Made by a program: the position numbers and the translations under genes
The notes under the pieces: model-generated
The model's input: only the letters and a program-made list of their open reading frames with translations
What the model was told of the DNA's origin: nothing
Database searches by the model: none
Source: Kiloniellaceae bacterium
GTDB lineage: Bacteria; Pseudomonadota; Alphaproteobacteria; Kiloniellales; Kiloniellaceae
Assembly (NCBI GenBank): GCA_009377535.1
Contig: WHTV01000002.1
Span: forward strand, 52,352 to 116,351
Direction of reading: 5' to 3'
Length of the DNA: 64,000 nucleotides
In this document: positions 31,833-40,604 of the stretch, piece after piece
Numbering within the stretch: the first letter of the stretch is position 1
Layout of the letters: each line of letters starts with the position of its first letter

Positions 31833-32330
31833 TTATTGGGCTGCCGAGTGCCGACCGCGACCCGCGCGCGGCGGGAACAGCAGCTGGCGCAGGAAGTCAT
31901 GCTCGCGGGCAGCGTGCTCCAGGAAGGCGGACTTCTGCTCGGGCGTCAAGCCGGCGAGGAATCCGTGCAGTTCCTCGGTCATGACGATGACCATGTTGCC
32001 GGAGCCTTCGCGCCGCTGATCCAGCGCCCGGGCCAGGGCGGCGCGGTCGAAGGCCGGCTCGCGCAAGGCGTCGAGGATAATCGACCGGAAGCCGTCGCGC
32101 CCGCCGCGGCTGTCGTTGCGACGTTCGGCGAGGCGGTTGCGCAGAGCCTCCAGCGCGGCCGCCTGGCGATCATCGAGCGAGAATTCGCGCGTCGCGGCGG
32201 CAACCGGATCGCGCCACTGCGCCGGGTGCCGCTGGCCCACCAGCTGGGGGTAGACCACGCCGGCCACGAAGAAGACGTTCAGCGCCAGGGAGGCCGCCAG
32301 CAGGAACCACAGAACTTTGCTACGCATCAA
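31833..32330 (-). CDS. Spy/CpxP/CnrX-like periplasmic heavy-metal sensor/resistance protein
   Basis: N-terminal anchor MMRSKVLWFLLAASLALNVFFVAGVVY, helical periplasmic domain with FDRAALARALDQRREGSGNM and LTPEQKSAFLEHAARE. Confidence 0.75.
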   Translation of the reverse strand: MMRSKVLWFLLAASLALNVFFVAGVVYPQLVGQRHPAQWRDPVAAATREFSLDDRQAAALEALRNRLAERRNDSRGGRDGFRSIILDALREPAFDRAALARALDQRREGSGNMVIVMTEELHGFLAGLTPEQKSAFLEHAAREHDFLRQLLFPPRAGRGRHSAAQ

Positions 32331-32363
32331 TCATCGCCTTTTCGATCCGTTACGGTCGACCCT

Positions 32364-32876
32364 CTAAAGCAGGCCGGACATCAGCAGATCGACCGGCACG
32401 TCGCTGTCGCCGGCCTCTGCCGTCTGGGTGGTGTCCAGCAGCGCGGCCTGGTAGCGCCCCAGCTCGAAGGCGCCGGCACAGGCCAGCAACAGCGCCAGGC
32501 CGGCCAGCGCCGGCACCGCCGGACGCCACGAGAAGCCGAAGAGACGCGCGCGCCAGGAAACCCTGCGGGCGCCAAGGGCGCGCGGGGCCGGTTGTTTCTC
32601 GCGCAGCGCCTGCGCCCGCTGCACGACGGCGGCCGGTGCCACCGCCGCCCCGGCGGCAAGGCTCTCGCGCAGGACCAGCAGCTCGTCGAGCAGGGCCGGC
32701 TCGCCGGCCAAGCGCGCCTCGAGCCGCGCCGCCTCGTCTTCGACCAGTCGGCCGTCGAGATAGGCGGCGAGCAGCTGGGCCTGCGGCGCTTCGTCGTCGC
32801 GGACCGCCGGCCAGCCCTGGCGCGCCTGGCGCCAGAGGGCCGCGCCCTCCTTGGACTTGAAATCGTCTTCCCTCAT
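32364..32876 (-). CDS. Putative membrane anti-sigma factor
   Basis: Cytosolic N-term (LLAAYLDGRLVEDEAARLEARLAGEPALLDEL), single TM (AVPALAGLALLLACAGAFELGRY); between ECF sigma and Spy/CnrX-like gene. Confidence 0.7.
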   Translation of the reverse strand: MREDDFKSKEGAALWRQARQGWPAVRDDEAPQAQLLAAYLDGRLVEDEAARLEARLAGEPALLDELLVLRESLAAGAAVAPAAVVQRAQALREKQPAPRALGARRVSWRARLFGFSWRPAVPALAGLALLLACAGAFELGRYQAALLDTTQTAEAGDSDVPVDLLMSGLL

Positions 32877-32937
32877 GGCTCTTACCCTCTTGCCCCTCGA
32901 ATTCACTTACGCGACAGGACCCGCGAACATCCCCGCG

Positions 32938-33537
32938 TCAGACCTGTCCTTCTCCCATTTCCGCCTGGAAATGCGCCCGCAGCTTCACCAGCGCCTTATG
33001 GTGCATGGACCGCACCGTCTGCGGGTCGATGCCGATGACCTCGGCCGCCTCCCCCGGCGTCAGGTCGCGCTGGTACAGCAACTCCAGCACCAGGGCCTGG
33101 CGCGGCGACAACAGGCCGACCGGAATCCTCACCTCCTCGCGCACCACCGGGTCGACCGCCAGCACCGATTCCGGCTGCGTCTCGATATCCTCGGTGCGCC
33201 GGCGCAGGCGCCGCAAGTGGTCGATCGCCGTCGAATTGGCCACCACGGTCAGCCAGGTGGTGATCTTGGCGCGGGCGGCGTCGTAGCTGCGCAGCAGCCG
33301 GAAATCGTTCTGGCAGATCTTCACGAAGACGTCCTGCACCACGTCCTCGGCATCGGACACGCGGCCGGCCGGGACCAGGCGCCGGCGCACCGCCGCGAAG
33401 ATCACCCCCGCATAGCGCGCCACGAAGCGGTCCCAGGCCGCCTTGTCGCCTGCCAGGAGGGCTTCGAGATCTCCGTCCCCCTCGCTCACGCGCGGCCCAC
33501 TCCCGCGACTGCTTCCCACCGCAACGGCAAAACTCAT
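32938..33537 (-). CDS. ECF sigma-70 family RNA polymerase sigma factor
   Basis: sigma2 AEDVVQDVFVKICQNDFRLLRSYDAARAKITTWLTVVANSTAIDHLRR; sigma4 LSPRQALVLELLYQRDLTPGEAAEVIGIDPQTVRSMHHKALVKLRA. Confidence 0.92.
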   Translation of the reverse strand: MSFAVAVGSSRGSGPRVSEGDGDLEALLAGDKAAWDRFVARYAGVIFAAVRRRLVPAGRVSDAEDVVQDVFVKICQNDFRLLRSYDAARAKITTWLTVVANSTAIDHLRRLRRRTEDIETQPESVLAVDPVVREEVRIPVGLLSPRQALVLELLYQRDLTPGEAAEVIGIDPQTVRSMHHKALVKLRAHFQAEMGEGQV

Positions 33538-33721
33538 CCCACTCCTTCGGCCGGTTCCCCGGCCTGACCTGCGACCGGACCCAAGTACCGGCAGCATAGC
33601 CCGATTCTTGCCGCCCCGGGCGTCCGACAGCAGGCCTCAGGCGGCCCCGCCTGCAGTCCACCTGCCCGTCCCCTGCCTTATCGGCATGACGTGGCTCCGG
33701 CGTTCCCGTTATAGTCCGGTG

Positions 33722-36574
33722 ATGAGTTCTACGTCGCCTCCGACCGAGGCATCCCCACAGGCTCCCCAAGCTCCCGGCACCCGCCGTCCAGGTGCCGGGG
33801 GCCTGCGCCTGCCGGCGGCCCCAATCCTCCTGGCCGGCATTGGCCGGGCCGTGTGGATCGACCCCGAGGCCGGCGAGGTGCTGACCCTGCCGGCCGCCGA
33901 GGCAGCCCAGCGCGCGCGCCGGGCGCCGCCCCTGCTCTGCCATGCGCGGGCCACGGCGCGGCGCCTCGCGACCGACCCCTTCCCCGCCTTCGACCTGCTG
34001 GAGCTCTTCGCCTTCGTGCGCCCGGCCAGCTTCTGCGCGCCGACACCCCACGGCCTGGCCGCCGCTCTCGGCCAGCCCAAGCCGGCCGATGCGGAGGCCG
34101 CCGCCGTCGCCTTGCCGGGCCTGGCCCAAATGCTGCTCGCCGAGCTGGCTGCCCGCGGCACTTCGGGCCTGGGCGGCGACCGCGACGCACCGGGCATCGC
34201 CTGGCTGATGGCCCAGGCCGGCTGGCTCTGGGGGCCCTATGTCGTGCACGCCCTCGGCTTCGGCCAAGGCGCAGCCGAGCTGCCCCGGCGCAATCTCGGC
34301 CTGCGGGTCTGGGAGCGCCTGGCGGAGTGGGAAGAGCGCCCGCCGCGCGGCGCCCCCGGCACCCGGCCGGTGCTGGCGGAGGAGGCCCGCGCGCGTCTCG
34401 CCGGACTGCTCGACGAGGAGTCCGAGCCACGCCCGCAGCAGTCGGACTACGCCGCCGCCGCGGCGGCGGCCTTCGCGCCGCGCGCCCACGAGGGCGAGCC
34501 GCGCGTCGTGCTGGCCGAGGCCGGCACCGGCACCGGCAAGACCCTCGGCTACCTGGCGCCGGCCAGCCTCTGGGCGGAGCGCAACAACGCCGCCGTCTGG
34601 GTTTCCACCTACACCCGCAACCTGCAGGGCCAGGTCGACGACGAGCTGGCGCGCCTCTTCCCGGAGCCGCGCGAGCGCGCCCGCAAGGTGGTGATCCGCA
34701 AGGGGCGGGAGAACTACCTCTGCCTGCTGAACCTTGCCGAGGCGGTGGCGCAGATGCCGGCGCGCCCGCCCGACGCGGTGTCGCTCGGCCTCATGGCGCG
34801 CTGGACCGCGCGCACGCGCAACGGCGACATGGTGGGCGGCGATTTCCCGGGCTGGCTGGCCGACCTCTTCGGCCCGCAGCGGACCCTGGGCCTCGCCGAC
34901 CGCCGCGGCGAGTGCATCTATTCGGCCTGCCAGCACTACAAGAAGTGCTTCATCGAGCGCTCGGTGCGCGCCGCCCGCCAGGCGGAGATCGTTGTCGCCA
35001 ACCACGCCCTGGTGATGATCCAGGCGGCCATGGGCGGCGGCGACGACGACCAGCTGCCGACCCGCTACGTCTTCGACGAGGGCCACCACCTCTTCGATGC
35101 CGCCGACAGCGCCTTTGCGGCCCACCTGAGCGGCCTGGAATCGCGCGAGCTGCGCCGCTGGCTGCTCGGCGCCGAGGGCGGCCGGCGCGCCGCCAGCCGC
35201 ATGCGCGGCCTGCAGCGCCGCCTGGAAGACCTGCTGGGCGACGATCCGCAGGCACTGGAGGCACTCGACGAGGCCTTGCGGGCCGCCCGGGTGCTGGCCG
35301 GCGAGGGCTGGCGCCAGCGCGTCGAGGAGGGCCGGCCCGAGGGGGCCACCGAGAGCTTCCTGGCCCTCGCCCGGCGCCAGGTCTACGCCCGCTCGCCGGG
35401 CCAGAATCAGCCCTACAGCCTGGAGGCGCCGGCGCATCCGCCGGTCGAGGGCCTGCTGCAAGCCGCGGAGGCCCTGGCCGAGGATCTGAGGGCGCTCTCG
35501 GGCCCGCTCATCAAGCTGCGTCGCCTGCTCATCCTCCGCCTCGACGACGAGGCCGCGACGTTGGACAGCGACACCCGCCGGCGCATCGAGGCCGCGGCGC
35601 GCAGCCTCGACAGCCGCGCCATCCTGCCGCTGGCCGCCTGGCGCGACATGCTGCGCGCGCTCGACGAGGAGACGCCGCCGGAGTTCTGCGATTGGTTCGC
35701 CGTCGAGCGCATCGAGGGCCGCGACCTCGACGTCGGCCTCTACCGCCACTGGATCGATCCCAGCCGGCCCTTCGCTGCCAGCCTCGGCCAGAGCGCCCAC
35801 GGCATGCTGATCACCTCGGCCACGCTGACCGACAACAGCGGCGAGGTAAGGAACAGCGAAGAAGTCCATGGCGAGTCCGCCTGGCAGGCGGCCGAAGCGC
35901 GCCTCGGCGTGAACCACCTGACCGCGGCCATCTCGCGGCTCTCGCTGCCCTCGCCCTTCGACTACGCACAGCAGACGCGCATCCTCATCGTGCACGACCT
36001 GAAGCGCGGCGACCTGACGCAACTGGCCGCCGCCTACCGCGCCCTGTTCCTGGCTTCAGGCGGCGGCGGGCTCGGCCTCTTCACCGCCATCGCCCGCCTG
36101 CGCGCGGTGCAGCGCCAGATCGCCCAGCCGCTGGCCGACGCCGGCATCACGCTCTATAGCCAGCACGTCGACGGCCTCGACACCGGCACCCTGGTCGACA
36201 TCTTCCGCGCCGAGGAGGACTCCTGCCTGCTCGGCACGGACGCCGTTCGCGACGGCGTCGACGTGCCGGGCCGCGCGCTGCGCCTCATCGCCTTCGACCG
36301 CGTGCCGTGGCCGCGCCCCGACATCATCCATAAGGCGCGCCGCGAGGTCTTCGGCAAGCGCGCCTACGACGAGCGGCTGACCCGCCTGAAGCTGCGCCAA
36401 GCCTACGGCCGCCTCATCCGCCGCGCCGACGACCGCGGCGTCTTCGTGCTGCTCGACCCGCTGCCCTCGCGCCTGCTCGATGCCTTCCCCCCGGAGGTGA
36501 CCGCCGAGCGCGTCGGCCTCGCAGAGGCGGTGGCGACGGTGGAGGCGTTTCTCAACACCGAGAGAGACGGCTAA
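33722..36574 (+). CDS. ATP-dependent DNA helicase, DinG/XPD-like
   Basis: Walker A LAEAGTGTGKTLGYLAPA, DEGHH box, Fe-S-like cysteines (NYLCLLN; GECIYSACQHYKKCF), C-terminal helicase motifs (VRDGVDVPGRALRLIAFDRVPWPRPD). Confidence 0.92.
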   Translation: MSSTSPPTEASPQAPQAPGTRRPGAGGLRLPAAPILLAGIGRAVWIDPEAGEVLTLPAAEAAQRARRAPPLLCHARATARRLATDPFPAFDLLELFAFVRPASFCAPTPHGLAAALGQPKPADAEAAAVALPGLAQMLLAELAARGTSGLGGDRDAPGIAWLMAQAGWLWGPYVVHALGFGQGAAELPRRNLGLRVWERLAEWEERPPRGAPGTRPVLAEEARARLAGLLDEESEPRPQQSDYAAAAAAAFAPRAHEGEPRVVLAEAGTGTGKTLGYLAPASLWAERNNAAVWVSTYTRNLQGQVDDELARLFPEPRERARKVVIRKGRENYLCLLNLAEAVAQMPARPPDAVSLGLMARWTARTRNGDMVGGDFPGWLADLFGPQRTLGLADRRGECIYSACQHYKKCFIERSVRAARQAEIVVANHALVMIQAAMGGGDDDQLPTRYVFDEGHHLFDAADSAFAAHLSGLESRELRRWLLGAEGGRRAASRMRGLQRRLEDLLGDDPQALEALDEALRAARVLAGEGWRQRVEEGRPEGATESFLALARRQVYARSPGQNQPYSLEAPAHPPVEGLLQAAEALAEDLRALSGPLIKLRRLLILRLDDEAATLDSDTRRRIEAAARSLDSRAILPLAAWRDMLRALDEETPPEFCDWFAVERIEGRDLDVGLYRHWIDPSRPFAASLGQSAHGMLITSATLTDNSGEVRNSEEVHGESAWQAAEARLGVNHLTAAISRLSLPSPFDYAQQTRILIVHDLKRGDLTQLAAAYRALFLASGGGGLGLFTAIARLRAVQRQIAQPLADAGITLYSQHVDGLDTGTLVDIFRAEEDSCLLGTDAVRDGVDVPGRALRLIAFDRVPWPRPDIIHKARREVFGKRAYDERLTRLKLRQAYGRLIRRADDRGVFVLLDPLPSRLLDAFPPEVTAERVGLAEAVATVEAFLNTERDG

Positions 36575-37362
36575 CCCTTCACCGCCGTGACAATGTGCGC
36601 CGGCGAGTCGAAACGCACGGAGCCATCCGCTGCGGCGAAGTCGCGCAATTCATCCTGCGCGGCGCGCTGCAGTTCAGCGTACTGTGCGTCATCGATGGCG
36701 TCGGCGAGCGTCCAGCCCTTCACATCGGTGCGCACCCAGTCCTCGATGGAGGGAAAGCGGGCCGCGCCGACCGGCGTGTCGATGCGGGGATCGGGCAGGC
36801 CGGCGGCAGCGAAGAGCCCGCGCAGCTCTGCCGGCTCGCCGAGCACGAAGGGCGCCCGCAGGCCGGCCGCGATCTCTTCGCCGAAAAGGCGCTGCAGCAG
36901 CCCGACCATGGCCCGATAGCCCGGCGTGCGCTCGAGCGAATCCCACACCGCCACCGTGAGGCGGCCGCCGGGCCTGAGCACGCGTCCCATTTCGGCCAGC
37001 GCCTTCACGCGGTCCTCGAAGAACATCAGGCCGAACTGGCTGCCCACCGCGTCGAAGCGGCCGTCGTCGAAGGGCAGACCCTCGGCCCGGCCTTCACGCC
37101 AGTCGATTTCGGGCGCGAGACGCCGGGCGACCGCCAGCATGCCGGCGTTGCGGTCGAGACCGATGACCGCTGCGCCGCGCCGCGCGGCTTCGCGCGCGAG
37201 GCTGCCGGTGCCGCAGGCGACGTCGAGCATGTCGTTTCCTGCCGCGACTTTCGCCGCTTCGCAGAGCCGCGGCGACCACTCGCCGAAGAGCGCAGGCACG
37301 AAGAACTCCTCGTAGACCTCGGCAGCGGAAGAAGAGAGCTGTCCGGTCTCGATCGCTTCCAT
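36571..37362 (-). CDS. Class I SAM-dependent methyltransferase
   Basis: DMLDVACGTGSLAREAARRGAAVIGLDRNAGMLAVARRLAPEIDWREGRAEGLPFDDGRFDAVGSQFGLMFF. Confidence 0.93.
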   Translation of the reverse strand: MEAIETGQLSSSAAEVYEEFFVPALFGEWSPRLCEAAKVAAGNDMLDVACGTGSLAREAARRGAAVIGLDRNAGMLAVARRLAPEIDWREGRAEGLPFDDGRFDAVGSQFGLMFFEDRVKALAEMGRVLRPGGRLTVAVWDSLERTPGYRAMVGLLQRLFGEEIAAGLRAPFVLGEPAELRGLFAAAGLPDPRIDTPVGAARFPSIEDWVRTDVKGWTLADAIDDAQYAELQRAAQDELRDFAAADGSVRFDSPAHIVTAVKG

Positions 37363-37471
37363 TGTCTTTGCCTCCCGTGTGGCTTGCGGAACTGATACAA
37401 CAGGTTCGCAGAAGGAAGCGCCGCAAGAATAGTCCACAAAGTATAGTTCGGCGAGGCCGCCGAGGGTGCCA

Positions 37472-37735
37472 GCCCGGACTTCTCAAGCTATGGTGGGCGT
37501 CACGGAGGCGAATTTGACGACAGGCCAGGAAAGCCGCGAAGAGCGTATCGGCAATACGGTCGAGCGGCTTGACGCCGCCTGTCGTCAAATTCGCCCCGCC
37601 CTTCGGGTCGCCTCAGGAAGCCTGCTCGGGGCGTCGAAGGCCTCAACCGTAGTCCCTGCTACGCTTTTCGGCCTTCTCCTGCCGAGCAGGCTTTCTGAGG
37701 CGATGACGCTCCGCCATAGTTTGAGAAGTCCGGGC
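37472..37735. mobile_element. 264-bp MITE-like structured repeat, copy 2 (inverted relative to copy 1)
   Basis: Same 264-bp length, same TIRs and loops as 26959..27222 in reverse orientation; right flank TA, left flank CA. Confidence 0.8.
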
Positions 37736-37765
37736 TAGACTGCGGATGCCGAGGAGGAGGAAGCC

Positions 37766-38479
37766 ATGAAGAGCTATGGCCAGTTCTGTCCCGTCGCCAA
37801 GGCCTCCGAGCTGTTCTGCGAGCGCTGGACCCCGTTGATCGTGCGCGATCTGGCCGCGGGGGCGACGCGCTTTTCGGAACTGCAGCGCGGCGTGCCGCTG
37901 ATGTCTCCGACGCTGCTGTCGAAGCGCCTCAAACAGCTTCAAGCCGAGGGCGTGGTGGAGACGCGGCCGGCGGGCAAGGGCCGCGGCAAGACCTATCACC
38001 TGACGGCCTCCGGCCGTGAGTTCGTCCCGCTGGTCATCGCGCTCGGCACCTGGGGCCAGCGCTGGTCTCGCCGCCAACTGGTCGAGGGCGAGATCGACCT
38101 CGGCCTGCTGATCTGGGCCCTGGAGCGCTCGGTGGACGCTAGCGCCTTCGGCAGACCGCAGAGCGTGGTGCGCCTCGAGTTTACCGACCAGCCGAAAGGC
38201 GGCCGCCTGTGGTGGTTCATCAACCGCGATGGCGCCTGCGAGCTTTGCCTGGAGGATCCAGGCTTCGAAGTCGACCTCTACCTCACCGCCACGCTGCCCG
38301 ACATGATCTACATCGTGCGCGGCGACCTGCCGCTGACCCGCGCCCTTTCGACCGGCCGGCTGGAAGCCCACGGCTCCACCCGTGCCCGCAAGGCACTACG
38401 CGCCTGGCTGAACCTCGCCCCCTACACCAAGATCAAGTCGCAGCACCGGCAAGGTGCAGGTCACCCGATACCGAGGTAG
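37766..38479 (+). CDS. HxlR family transcriptional regulator with C-terminal extension (SCP2-like)
   Basis: FCPVAKASELFCERWTPLIVRDLAAGATRFSELQRGVPLMSPTLLSKRLKQLQAEGVVE; C-term about 110 aa extension. Confidence 0.88.
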   Translation: MKSYGQFCPVAKASELFCERWTPLIVRDLAAGATRFSELQRGVPLMSPTLLSKRLKQLQAEGVVETRPAGKGRGKTYHLTASGREFVPLVIALGTWGQRWSRRQLVEGEIDLGLLIWALERSVDASAFGRPQSVVRLEFTDQPKGGRLWWFINRDGACELCLEDPGFEVDLYLTATLPDMIYIVRGDLPLTRALSTGRLEAHGSTRARKALRAWLNLAPYTKIKSQHRQGAGHPIPR

Positions 38480-39399
38480 ACGAAGAGCGCGGAGAGGGTG
38501 ACCAGCGAGAGCACCGTGGAGGCCATGATGACCGCTGTCGAGCGCTGCACGTAGATGCCGTACTGCTGGGCCAGCACGAAGACCAGGGCGCCGGTCGGCA
38601 GGGCCGATTGCACCAGCGCGCCGGCCGCCCAGACCGGCTCCATGGTGAAGACGTGATAAGCCAGAGCCCAGGTGATCAGCGGCTGCACCAGCAACTTCAG
38701 AAAGACCAGCCAGGACACCTCGGTCATGCCGGCGGTCGGCGACTTGCCGACCATGAAGAGCCCGATGGCGAAAAGCGCGCAAGGCCCCGCCGCGGCGCCG
38801 AGGAGATCGCAGAAGGTGCCCAGCGCCTGCGGCAGCGGAATGCCGAGGCCGGAGACCAGCAGGCCGGCGACGGCCGAGAGCACCAGCGGCGAGCGCACCA
38901 CGCCGCGCAGCACGTTCCTCAACACCACCAGGCCGCTCTTGCCCTGGTGCACGTCGAGCTCGAGCAGCACGATGCCGAAGGCCATGATGACCGCGCCGTT
39001 CAGGATGGTGGAGATGATTGCCGGCAGCATGCCGGCCTCGCCGAAGGCCAGCATGAGCAGCGGAATGCCCATGTAGCCGGTGTTGGAGAAGATCGCCGAG
39101 AGCCCGGCGAGGCCGAGCGCGCCGAGGCGATTGGGAAAGGCGAACTTGGCGACGGCGACGGCGATCAGGAAAGTCGCCACCGCGCCACCGCCGTAGGCGC
39201 CGAGGAAGGGCAGGTTGAAGACCTCGGCCAGCGACACCCGCGCCATGGAGACGAAGAACAGGGCCGGCAGGGCGATGAAGTAGACGAAGCGGTTGAGCGC
39301 CTCGCTGCTCTCCTTGCCGAGCAGCCGGAAGCGCCCGGCGGCGTAGCCGGCAGCCATGATGGCGAAGATCGGGAAGACGACGTTCAGGATAGGCCCCAT
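38461..39399 (-). CDS. AEC family transporter
   Basis: MGPILNVVFPIFAIMAAGYAAGRFRLLGKESSEALNRFVYFIALPALFF. Confidence 0.92.
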   Translation of the reverse strand: MGPILNVVFPIFAIMAAGYAAGRFRLLGKESSEALNRFVYFIALPALFFVSMARVSLAEVFNLPFLGAYGGGAVATFLIAVAVAKFAFPNRLGALGLAGLSAIFSNTGYMGIPLLMLAFGEAGMLPAIISTILNGAVIMAFGIVLLELDVHQGKSGLVVLRNVLRGVVRSPLVLSAVAGLLVSGLGIPLPQALGTFCDLLGAAAGPCALFAIGLFMVGKSPTAGMTEVSWLVFLKLLVQPLITWALAYHVFTMEPVWAAGALVQSALPTGALVFVLAQQYGIYVQRSTAVIMASTVLSLVTLSALFVYLGIG

Positions 39400-39584
39400 G
39401 GCCGCGGGTCTAGCCCGTGCGGCGACCTGCTGTCGAGCGCAAAGACCGCAACCCTTATCCGCGCAAACGCAGCGCCGGCGTGACGCGCGGCCTTGACCTT
39501 GAGGGGCCTGCCTGCCTAGTCTCTGCCGCCTTCAGGCAGCCCGCCGGGTTTCTGAATCCTCTCTACAGCGAGAAGCGAGACGCA

Positions 39585-39989
39585 ATGTCCGAGCATCACA
39601 CGGCCCTCGTCTACACCATGGTCCTGGTCTCCGCGGCCGACCGCAACATGACCGACTCCGAACTGCACACCATCGGCGAGATCGTGTCGCACCTGCCGGT
39701 CTTCGCCGACTACGACCGCGAAAGGCTGACCAAGGATGCCCTGGCCTGTGCCGAGCTGCTGTCGGAGGACAACGGTCTGGAAAAAGTCCTCGACAAGATC
39801 GTCGCCACGGTGCCGGAGAAGCTGAAGGAGACGGCCTATGCCGTCGCCCTCGACGTCGCCGCCGCCGACGGTGCCGCCAGCCAGGAGGAACTGCGCCTGC
39901 TGGAGATGCTGCGCTACCGCCTGGCGGTCGGCCGCCTACCCGCCGCCGCCATCGAGCGCGGCGCCCGGGCCCGCTACATGCGCCTCTGA
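39585..39989 (+). CDS. TerB-like/DjlA N-terminal domain protein
   Basis: ALVYTMVLVSAADRNMTDSELHTIGEIVSHLPVFADYD ... AYAVALDVAAADGAASQEELRLLEMLR. Confidence 0.82.
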   Translation: MSEHHTALVYTMVLVSAADRNMTDSELHTIGEIVSHLPVFADYDRERLTKDALACAELLSEDNGLEKVLDKIVATVPEKLKETAYAVALDVAAADGAASQEELRLLEMLRYRLAVGRLPAAAIERGARARYMRL

Positions 39990-40184
39990 CCCACCGAAAA
40001 CCGCCCTCTTCTCTCCCCTCCCGCCGGGCCGCCGATTTCCGGAGGCCTGCGAACGCTGGCAGCACTCTCCAGGAACGGCTGCTAAGTTATTGTTTTCTTA
40101 AGCTTATTCTGTTGAGATTTGACGAACAGGTGGGCAAGCTTGGTCCCTATCAGGGTCCTACGGGACGGATGGAGAGGAGGGACG

Positions 40185-40448
40185 ATGAGCGAGTTGGTTC
40201 GTCAATTGAACGATTATCGGCTGACCACGGCCGAGATCCTTTATCGCCTGCCGGATCACCCGGCCCTGCTGCAGACCTACATCTGGCAGGACTACGACCT
40301 GGCGCCGCGCTACCCCGAGCTGCGCCGATTCCTTGCGTTTTGGGAAAAGAACCTGGACGGCCCACTGCATTCGGTGCAGGTGGCCAACATTCCCATCATC
40401 AAGCCGACAGAGACCCGCTTTGCCGATGTCTGCCTGACGTTGCACTAG
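40185..40448 (+). CDS. Usg family protein
   Basis: LNDYRLTTAEILYRLPDHPALLQTYIWQDYDLAPRYPELRRFLAFWEKNLDGPLHSVQVA; SD GGAGAGGAGGGACG-ATG. Confidence 0.88.
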   Translation: MSELVRQLNDYRLTTAEILYRLPDHPALLQTYIWQDYDLAPRYPELRRFLAFWEKNLDGPLHSVQVANIPIIKPTETRFADVCLTLH

Positions 40449-40604
40449 CCTAAAGGGGCTGGCGCGGCGGGCACGGCCCGGCCGCGGCAGGCCCTGTTCT
40501 GCGCCGCGCGCTTCCGTCGCAGGGCTTGGCGCGCCCTGCCTGCTTCAGTAGGTTGTCGGCAGACCTCCAAGAGGAGGCCAGCCCCGCAACCCGAAGATCC
40601 TTTC

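Noticed and set aside
32996-36022. 1008-aa antisense ORF opposite the DinG-like helicase
   Set aside because: Antisense shadow of a clear helicase with intact motifs; translation is Gly/Arg/Gln-rich without domains.
39585-39989. TerB-like protein as evidence of a tellurite-resistance or defence cassette
   Set aside because: Stand-alone TerB/DjlA-like domain without other ter genes; neighbours are ordinary core genes.
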